DNA from: Planctomycetota bacterium
GTDB taxonomy: Bacteria > Planctomycetota > Phycisphaerae > Phycisphaerales > SM1A02
Length of the DNA stretch: 64,000 nucleotides
Direction of reading: 5' to 3'
NCBI GenBank assembly: GCA_022574595.1
Contig: JACZRS010000006.1
Span: forward strand, 41,848-105,847
The number at the start of each line of letters is the position of its first letter. The first letter of the stretch is position 1. Made by a program: the position numbers and the translations under genes. The notes beneath the pieces were generated by a model. It saw only the letters and a list, made by a program, of their open reading frames with translations. It was not told the DNA's origin and ran no database searches. Shown here piece after piece: positions 53,370 through 64,000 of the stretch.

Positions 53370-53460
53370 AAACCGTCAGTAAAACCGTCAGTAGAACCGT
53401 CAGTAAAACTGTCAGTAAAACCGTCAGTAGAACTGTTAGTAAAACTGTCAGTAAAACTGA
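53370..53460. repeat. 12-bp tandem repeat, seven full units
   Basis: Seven consecutive units of AAAACCGTCAGT and variants (A/G at position 2, C/T at positions 6 and 9), plus a seven-base partial unit. It lies within 53064-53604, where no gene is seen. Unit length is constant, so it is a true tandem array. Confidence 0.92.
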
Positions 53461-53604
53461 CCAGAACTCTGGACATTAAGGGGATAGATAAGGAATTAGA
53501 GAAATAGCAAGGGTGTGATCCCAGATCCCGATGGAATCCGCAGCATCTATGCTGTACAAGTCAGAGTCGTTGGGGTAGTGCCTGAGCGATCACCGCCACA
53601 GCGT

Positions 53605-54129
53605 CTAATCCAATCGGCCTGCCAATTTCGTTGCGGCTTCATCTACCGATATGTTTGTGACATCAATTACAATATCCGCCAATGATCGATATATGGGATC
53701 GCGTTGGGACAGCACGTTTGTCACTTCTTCTTCGGGGGTTTGAGCATCGGAAAGTGCTGGCCGATCTCCCGGTGCATTTTTGAGCCTGCGAACTAGCTCC
53801 GGGATCTCACAGCAAAGATATATGAGCTTAGCGCGACCAGCATCTTGCTCATCTTTGATAAGTTCAAAAGCATCATCAATAGTAACGGTACCACCACCAA
53901 GGGAGACAATTTGCCTATCTTCACGCAGAGTAATGGCAAGTTGCTTGACTTCCTCCATGCGCCAAGCTATTTCGCCTTGCAGTTCCCAAACTTCTTGTAC
54001 CGATTTTTCTGCGAACATGGCAAGAACGCAGTTGTCCAATTCAACAAAGGGCCGGCATGAAATTTCCGCAAGTCTTTGTCCCACAAGGGACTTACCGCAA
54101 CCTCGTGGTCCAATTAATAGAGTGTTCAT
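53605..54129 (-). CDS. aroK: Shikimate kinase
   Basis: Phosphorylates shikimate for aromatic amino acid synthesis. Walker A is LIGPRGCGKSLVG near residue 5; FVELDN near 34 is the shikimate-binding acidic site, and SLGGGTV near 97 the substrate loop, followed by the lid Arg region RLKNAPGDRPALSD. At 174 residues it is typical. A single gene with a flanking tandem repeat. Confidence 0.92.
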   Translation of the reverse strand: MNTLLIGPRGCGKSLVGQRLAEISCRPFVELDNCVLAMFAEKSVQEVWELQGEIAWRMEEVKQLAITLREDRQIVSLGGGTVTIDDAFELIKDEQDAGRAKLIYLCCEIPELVRRLKNAPGDRPALSDAQTPEEEVTNVLSQRDPIYRSLADIVIDVTNISVDEAATKLAGRLD

Positions 54130-54354
54130 ACCTAAAGCACCACATATTGTCGTAGATTGATATATCTCATAAGAAGCTACCTGGTTACAAACAGCGTACC
54201 TATATCACGATACTTTTCCAGCTTAGCCGAGTTACCAACTCTGATGATCTTAACACGGTAGTAAAAAAGTTTTTTTATAAAACACGCAAGCTAATGCTTG
54301 AATTGCAGGCAAAAATCCGCGAAGATAGCATCGCTTCGTGGGAGGGCAGTAAAG

Positions 54355-54744
54355 ATGCGAGTTGCTCGACAGGTTATTAATGAATCGACACAACAGTTGC
54401 CGCGCTGTGTTGTATTTCGAGTTTCAGAAGCTCGACGAGCGCTACCATATATATCCCGTGCTGTAACTGATATCCAACTAGCATTTAAAACTGCTAAGCG
54501 GTGTCGCGCTGCTCTAAAGAGGAATCTTTCAATTGAGGAAAAAGTTGGCTTCGAACAGATGCGCGATAAAGCTTTAATGCAACTTAATCGTGCAATCGAT
54601 GAGTGCGATTCTGTGGGCGCCAATGTGGTGGATATGGGTAAAGGTACGGTTCGCTTTGAGTCCAAGACTCAGGGAAAACTTGTAAGTTTAGTGTGGCGTT
54701 TAGGCGAACCAACCAACAACGTCTGGCTTGATATTACAGATTAA
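54355..54744 (+). CDS. DUF2203 family protein
   Basis: About 129 residues. VFRVSEARRALPYISRAVTD at the start and FESKTQGKLVSLVWRLGEPT at the end match DUF2203, a small helical family whose function is unknown; the WRLGEP motif is diagnostic. The ATG at 54355 has GGAGGG before it; the frame is open further to 54298 but lacks a ribosome site. It converges with the PilZ gene. Confidence 0.85.
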   Translation: MRVARQVINESTQQLPRCVVFRVSEARRALPYISRAVTDIQLAFKTAKRCRAALKRNLSIEEKVGFEQMRDKALMQLNRAIDECDSVGANVVDMGKGTVRFESKTQGKLVSLVWRLGEPTNNVWLDITD

Positions 54745-54790
54745 CTATTACAAAAGTTGTAATAGTTAAATACACTTGACGCGCAATTAT

Positions 54791-55174
54791 TTAAGCAGCG
54801 CGTCGAACCTGTGCGCTTCCTAGATAATTAAGTAAGCGAAAGCGATCTTCATCACTATTAAATCCTGTGAATTGAATTGCTAAGCGTCTAGGTCCGGGAT
54901 CGTCTGCTTCATCATTTACCCAAACGACATCACCAGTAGCACTAACAGAAGATTGCATACCGGGTAGTGTTAGATCAACTGTAATCGACTCGCCAGGATC
55001 AATGACTTCATCAAGCTCAAAACGCACGCCCGCTTCTGAAACATCGTATGCATGTCCATGTAGTTCCTTGACATCTTCACTACCCACACGCCTAGCAGTA
55101 ACGCTGCTGTACATGGGAGCTAGCGTAAATCGTTCGTATTGGCGGCTATCTACATTAGATTGTTCTGGAGACAT
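54791..55174 (-). CDS. PilZ domain protein
   Basis: A 127-residue protein made of one PilZ domain. The N-terminal RxxxR-like region is QYERFTLAP, and the core reads HAYDVSEAGVRFELDEVIDP with the D-x-S-x-x-G motif. PilZ domains bind cyclic di-GMP. No attached output domain; likely a small adaptor. The first c-di-GMP motif is shortened (only one clear Arg), so binding is not certain. Confidence 0.82.
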   Translation of the reverse strand: MSPEQSNVDSRQYERFTLAPMYSSVTARRVGSEDVKELHGHAYDVSEAGVRFELDEVIDPGESITVDLTLPGMQSSVSATGDVVWVNDEADDPGPRRLAIQFTGFNSDEDRFRLLNYLGSAQVRRAA

Positions 55175-55436
55175 ATGCCTGCTCCTTTAGGATCGCTGCT
55201 GGCAGCATGTATCGCTACAAGCATGCCATGGTGATTGGCCAATATCGGTCATAGCTAAGCTCACCTTAAATAGATCCGCGATGCACAATCATCGCTCAAA
55301 CTATCTCTGGAAGCCTACAACAACTTTGAGTGCGGGCAATTGGACATTTACACATTAATTCTTACCCAAGCTACTATTCATCTGAGATAAACTCCTTTAG
55401 GCAATTTTTGCATGAGATAATCCGCAGGTTCACTCT

Positions 55437-56468
55437 ATGAGAATCATTCGCGACGAAACGCAAGCTCCAATTGATCCCTTAAAGGAGAAGGTTGTGGCGG
55501 TTGTGGGATTTGGGAACCAAGGCCACGCCCATGCGCTGAATCTACGCGATTCGGGTGTGAAGGTTTTGATTGGTGCACGTTCGCATTCAGCAGGCTGCAC
55601 TAAAGCAAAAGAATATGGATTCAAGCCTCTTACAATAGAAGATGCAGTAAGGCAATCCGATTTAATTATCCTGGCATTACCTGATGAAGCGCAGCCAGAT
55701 ATATACAAAGAACAAATAGCGCCGCACATACGAAATGGGTCAACAATCGGGTTTATCCATGGCTTTAACATTCGTTATGAATTCATTAAACCGAGCAAAG
55801 AGCTAGGCGTGGTTATGGTCGCACCTAAAGGACCCGGCCACACACTTCGAATGCTTTATGAACAAGGCCAGGGTTTACCCAGCTTATTTGCAGTACATCA
55901 GGAATCACCACAGCAAGATGCTGAAGCTATGGGCTTGGCGTGGGCTAACGGTATCGGCAGCGCTCGAACTGCGATTGTTTACACAACGTTTGCAGACGAA
56001 ACCGAAACAGATTTATTCGGCGAACAAGCGGTTCTCTGCGGGGGTATAGGGCAGTTAGTAGTTGCTGCCTTTGAAACTTTAACAGAAGCAGGTTATCCGC
56101 CTGAGCTTGCGTACATTGAATGCTGTCACGAAGTTAAACAAATTGCGGATCTTGTATACGAGCGCGGTCTTGCAGGAATGTATGAAATGATTAGCAATAC
56201 TGCGGAGTTTGGCGCATACAAAGCTGGCCCTATTGTTGTTGATGATGCAGTCAGAGAAAGATTGCGCGAGATTCTTAGTGAGATCAAGAGCGGTGAATTC
56301 GCAACAGCAATTCGTGATGATTACTCAAAAGGCTTTGTTTGGTTTAAGGATAAACAAAAAGCTGCAAAGCAACATCCAATCGAGCCCGCTGGAGATGCAG
56401 TACGCAAACTTATGCCTTGGCTGGCGGAAAACTCACAAATAAACCCGACTGAGCCGAAGAAGTCCTAG
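55437..56468 (+). CDS. ilvC: Ketol-acid reductoisomerase (class I)
   Basis: Converts acetolactate and acetohydroxybutyrate in branched-chain amino acid synthesis, with NAD(P)H and magnesium. The nucleotide-binding loop VVGFGNQGHAHALNLRDSGV is at residues 22-41, the PKGPGHTLR segment near 130, the metal-binding DLFGEQAVLCGG near 193 and CCHEVKQIADL near 227. 343 residues, class I length. Single gene with ATG at 55437, upstream of uppP. Confidence 0.97.
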   Translation: MRIIRDETQAPIDPLKEKVVAVVGFGNQGHAHALNLRDSGVKVLIGARSHSAGCTKAKEYGFKPLTIEDAVRQSDLIILALPDEAQPDIYKEQIAPHIRNGSTIGFIHGFNIRYEFIKPSKELGVVMVAPKGPGHTLRMLYEQGQGLPSLFAVHQESPQQDAEAMGLAWANGIGSARTAIVYTTFADETETDLFGEQAVLCGGIGQLVVAAFETLTEAGYPPELAYIECCHEVKQIADLVYERGLAGMYEMISNTAEFGAYKAGPIVVDDAVRERLREILSEIKSGEFATAIRDDYSKGFVWFKDKQKAAKQHPIEPAGDAVRKLMPWLAENSQINPTEPKKS

Positions 56469-56509
56469 CCTGTATTGTTGAGGAATTACCCTTTGCGATT
56501 TGGATTTTT

Positions 56510-57373
56510 ATGACCCTGCTTGAAGCAATAATTCTCGGCATAGTCGAGGGTATCACCGAATACCTGCCTATCAGTTCTACGGGGCATCTGATATTGACTA
56601 AAAGTGCGTTAGGCCTTAGCGGATCTGCGGTTGATGCTTTTATCATTGTTGTTCAAGGCGGAGCAATACTCGCAGTACTAGGGCTATACCGCAAAAGAAT
56701 TCTGCAAATGATTCAGGGATTACTTGGTAAGAATCAAGCCGGCCGAAAATTACTCATAAATCTCATAATCGCTTTCTTGCCCGCAGCAATTCTTGGCCCT
56801 CTATTAGATGACAAAATCGGGGAATATCTTTTTAAGCCAATCCCTGTTATTGCTGCGCTTGCAGGTTGGGGAGTTGTGATGATTTTGCTCGGCCCTTGGC
56901 AGCGAAAGATATTTCACAAGAAATCTGATATCGATAAAACCAATGCGCATAGCTTTATTGATATAGAACACTTAACTTGGCGCAAAGCTTTGATAATTGG
57001 GCTGCTTCAATGTGTGGCAATGTGGCCGGGTACTAGCAGGTCAATGATGACGATCGTTGGTGGAATGTTCGTTGGGATGAAACCTAAACACGCTGCGGAG
57101 TTCAGTTTTCTTTTAGCACTACCTACACTTGGTGGAGCGTGTGTTTACAAGGGTCTTAAAAATGTTCTTGGTGAAGGGCCGAGTATGTTTGAAGTGCTTG
57201 GCCCAACCAGCTTTATAATTGGGACCATCGCCGCGACCATAGCTGCTGCTCTATCAGTTAAGTGGTTAGTTAATTACCTTCAAAAGCATGGCGTAGCGCT
57301 ATTTGGTTGGTATCGCATCGCGCTCAGTGTGGTCTTTGCGATTCTACTTTGGCAAGAAGTAATTAGTCTCTAA
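56510..57373 (+). CDS. uppP: Undecaprenyl-diphosphatase
   Basis: A membrane enzyme that recycles the lipid carrier for cell-wall synthesis and gives bacitracin resistance. The BacA signatures are present: EGITEYLPISSTGHLIL near residue 15 and PGTSRSMMTIVGGMFVGM near 175, with about eight membrane segments. At 287 residues it is normal. It starts 41 bases after ilvC and may share its transcript. Converges on the CYTH gene with no space between the stops. Confidence 0.96.
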   Translation: MTLLEAIILGIVEGITEYLPISSTGHLILTKSALGLSGSAVDAFIIVVQGGAILAVLGLYRKRILQMIQGLLGKNQAGRKLLINLIIAFLPAAILGPLLDDKIGEYLFKPIPVIAALAGWGVVMILLGPWQRKIFHKKSDIDKTNAHSFIDIEHLTWRKALIIGLLQCVAMWPGTSRSMMTIVGGMFVGMKPKHAAEFSFLLALPTLGGACVYKGLKNVLGEGPSMFEVLGPTSFIIGTIAATIAAALSVKWLVNYLQKHGVALFGWYRIALSVVFAILLWQEVISL

Positions 57374-57895
57374 TCAATCGCTCGCAGTAGAAACGATCTG
57401 CGCCATCAGATCGCTATAGCTGGGTGCAACGGGCTCCCCCAGTGTTGGGCCAAATACTTGGCGCAGATGCTGCAAAGCCATGTGACATTCTTTGACATCT
57501 CGCTCTTTTGAAACAATGGCTTCGAATTCAAGGAAATTACCAAGCTGATCAACATCATCAAGATGGATGCGAACATTTTCCAGCATCCAAAGCTCGCGCG
57601 TTTTAACAACATTTAGCCAATGCCGTAGAGATTGAGTCCCCCATCGGCGAGTTGCTTGTTCATCAGTAAGTATGCTGAAATTACAAAGCCGAGGCCGAAC
57701 ATCATCTTTTCTGTGATAATAAATCCATTCGATAGGTTCGCCCGGAGCTTCACGCCGTTTCAGACGGCCGTCCGCTAAACGGAAATATGAGTCCGTCTGA
57801 TGCAGCTTGCCAATAAGCTGCGCACCAAGCACTTTACATTGATACCTTGCAGCAATTGGATCACGCAATTCAGCTTTGAATTCGATATTATGCAT
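57374..57895 (-). CDS. CYTH domain protein (class IV adenylate cyclase-like)
   Basis: A 173-residue CYTH-fold protein. NIEFKAEL at residues 3-10 corresponds to the ExExK motif (here E-x-K-x-E), with beta strands carrying basic residues, LKRREAPGEPIEWIYYHRKD and NVRIHLDDVDQLGNFLEFEA. Family members are class IV adenylate cyclases, thiamine triphosphatases or polyphosphatases; I cannot decide which. Located 50 bases downstream of ligA in the same direction. Confidence 0.82.
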   Translation of the reverse strand: MHNIEFKAELRDPIAARYQCKVLGAQLIGKLHQTDSYFRLADGRLKRREAPGEPIEWIYYHRKDDVRPRLCNFSILTDEQATRRWGTQSLRHWLNVVKTRELWMLENVRIHLDDVDQLGNFLEFEAIVSKERDVKECHMALQHLRQVFGPTLGEPVAPSYSDLMAQIVSTASD

Positions 57896-57945
57896 GGCAA
57901 TAGCTTCGTAATTGATATCGACCTGTCTAGTACCTTAGCCCAAAA

Positions 57946-62023
<4,078 letters not shown>

Positions 62024-62030
<7 letters not shown>

Positions 62031-64000
62031 GTAACCTCCACACTAAAGGAAGCGGACCCATTCTCATCAAGGATCACTTCATAATGTCCATCATCATCAA
62101 TTTTGCTTAAATACGAAGGGATATTTGTAATGCTGGTTCCGCTTAAGTTCACAATAAGTTTAGCTCCTGCAGGTCCGGATAGATCAAATTCTCGCAGTAA
62201 GTACGATCGGCCGTCCTGTATTACTGCACGTGGTTTTTCCCGAACAGAAACAACCACACCGTCACCCATTACATCATAGTTAAAGGTTGGGTATTTATTT
62301 TCATCTAAGCTGTATCCGCGAAAACGCTGTGCGCCCGATTGGTATTCTTCCGGCCAAGGCTTGGGCAACTCATCGCCAACAATAAAGATAGGCCCTTTAG
62401 GCGCCAACCAAGCTACACCTTGTTCGGGATTAGTATTAGTTCCGCCTCGCCCTCCCCAAACACCTTGCGCGCTAAGAAACTGCCCATCCCAAGCTACTGC
62501 GAGCTTGCAGTTTTGGGCATCAAAGGCACAATGTAATTGCTCGGGAAAACCTACAGCTATCGCTCGTGAACCTACTTCTTCCATAAAAGTACGTAATACG
62601 ACTGGTTCATCTGTAACTTCCAACATGAAACTTCCAGGGTCTATCAGTCCATCTGGCAGAGGCAAAAATTCACCTTGTGATAAGTACGCCCAAAGCGCAT
62701 TTATCTGCGGGAGCGCGTTGGCATCGTAATACTGGTTATTTCCCGAATAGCCTTCAAAGAAAAATGTTGGCATGCGTGTATTTGAACGAATGAGCTTGGG
62801 ATTCATTAGCCACTGCACAAAATACTCGTAGCGCAGACGCTCAGGCATAAACGCCAGATCAGGCCCGGGAAAGTCCGCAGCATCGTGGCCGGCAATTGAA
62901 TGACATTGGATGCAGTTAAAACCGCCACTGCCCGCAAGCTTGCGCCCAATTGATGAATCTTCAATACTAACAATTGGATCCGGTGTGAAATGCCCCACAT
63001 CCCCCACATCCCCCACACCTGATGCACTCATAAACCAATCAGGAAAAGAACCTACATTTTCCTTACCAAACTGGGGCATTCGCACACCCATATATGGACG
63101 GGATATTGCTGCATCTTGCAAAATCCTGCGCAGCCAATCAGGATGTAACCTAGCACCCACATCACCTAGATCAGGAGGCAGTCGCCCTTCATCACCTAGA
63201 TCCACTTCACCTTGCACCCTGAAATACTGCGAAGTCGCAGGCTCTGGGCCACCAATTCCCTGGAAGGTATGGCAGGCAAGGCAGTTGAATCGATTCATGG
63301 CAGCTGCTAGTTCATCATGTGGAGCAACATTACTTAATTGTTCGGGTACGGTAAGTAGGTAGATGATGATGTTTTGTTTTTCAAATGATGCAAGTGCAAA
63401 TTCGGGTGCAACACCATTGCTGGTTTCTGCTAGGCAGCCTCCAGGTAGAGGTGTTGCTGCAATCGAATCAATCATCTTTTCAAATGATGGAACACTAAGT
63501 GTTGAAATTATTGCTGAACGGTTCGGCCCTAAGCTATGACAGTTAGCACATCCTTTATTAGCAAATATTTCTCGGCCACGCTTAACACGATTGTTATCTA
63601 TCACAAATGAGGCGTTGATTGAAGCGGTTGCATTTTTTCTGTCATTAGCAATTAAATAAGATGCAATTGCTTTGGATTCCAATTCATTTAATCTAAGCGA
63701 AGGCATCCGCCCACTAGGGCGAATCGAAACCGGATCAGCTAAAAATGTTGCGAGCTGATCTACATTTGTCTTAGCATCAAGTGGCCCTAGAAGCGTATAG
63801 GCTTGAGCAGGCTTCTGTCCAGGTTGATACCCACCTGGAAGCTTTTCGATCGGCTCTAGTGGGCCATGACAAGCAAAGCAACCAACTGAGTGATACATCA
63901 CCATTCCAGTATTTACCAGATCCGAATTTAAAGTAGCCTGTCCCCTTTTAATCGGTCCACCCATTGATACAAGATAGTGTTTTACGTCCTCAATTTCTTG
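62024..64000 (-). CDS. Multi-haem cytochrome c family protein (5' end outside window)
   Basis: The frame is open to the right edge of the window (QEIEDVKHYLVSMGG before the internal ATG at 63964), so the start lies beyond. Four CXXCH sites are visible: CFACH, CANCH, CLACH and CIQCH, matching several cytochrome c domains of the planctomycete type (VGCFACHGPLEPIEKLPGGY). The C-terminal 200 residues are a beta domain. It probably accepts electrons from the propeller protein downstream in the transcript. Confidence 0.85.

Noticed and set aside
53370-53460. Repeat array as a CRISPR
   Set aside because: Units are 12 bases in direct tandem with no spacers and no cas genes nearby.

Overview
The window looks like a planctomycete chromosome, most likely a member of the Phycisphaerae-like lineages, with moderate GC. 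The evidence is the set of C-terminal dockerin-like tails of the form D-x-D-G-x-V-x-T-S-D-L-L-x-L-x-x-x-W-G-P-C, the paired proteins ending in a CxxCGYDLRG...CPECGWG zinc ribbon, the CRTAC1/multiheme cytochrome pair, and the membrane dehydrogenase/cytochrome pair. This assignment is inference from protein style; no rRNA is present.

Region 1 (1-22.3 kb) is core chromosome. A translation and replication cluster runs on the plus strand: a GlmU-like nucleotidyltransferase, prs, rplY, pth, rpsF, ssb and rplI. A minus-strand group follows: a TSCPD protein, a membrane protein, mfd, a ComEA-like protein and a GH10-fold protein that has lost its catalytic glutamates. Then come purC, folD, a small membrane protein, the CRTAC1 and multiheme cytochrome pair, coaX, an unusual MnmE-like GTPase, a DUF433/DUF5615 toxin-antitoxin-like pair, and fabI.

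Region 2 (22,570-42,256) is an integrated mobile element of about 19.7 kb. It sits in the 3' end of a tRNA-Arg(TCG) gene and is bounded by a perfect 52-bp direct repeat. It carries a tyrosine integrase, a run of small genes, a DnaB/RepA-type ATPase, an HTH protein, secreted dockerin-type cargo, a small membrane protein, a 1861-residue phage-type polyvalent protein with its coiled-coil partner, an ArdC-like protein, and a repeat-rich presumptive replication or control zone. I could recognise no capsid, portal or large terminase gene. The element also has its own repeats: a 15-bp-arm palindrome in three copies (one inside the ATPase gene), matching boxes near both ends, and scars of cargo insertion.

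Region 3 (42.3-53.6 kb) is accessory chromosome: a sodium:solute symporter, a PD-(D/E)XK nuclease-like protein, two paralogous zinc-ribbon membrane proteins flanked by inverted hairpin repeats, a membrane-anchored beta-repeat protein, rnc, rpmH, two frame-disrupted dockerin genes and a 12-bp tandem repeat. A family of hairpins with variable stems and a conserved GGCTAAA-like tail is scattered across this region.

Region 4 (53.6-64 kb) is again core-like: a shikimate kinase, a DUF2203 protein, a PilZ protein, ilvC, uppP, a CYTH protein, ligA, and a secreted beta-propeller protein paired with a multi-haem cytochrome c that runs off the end of the window.
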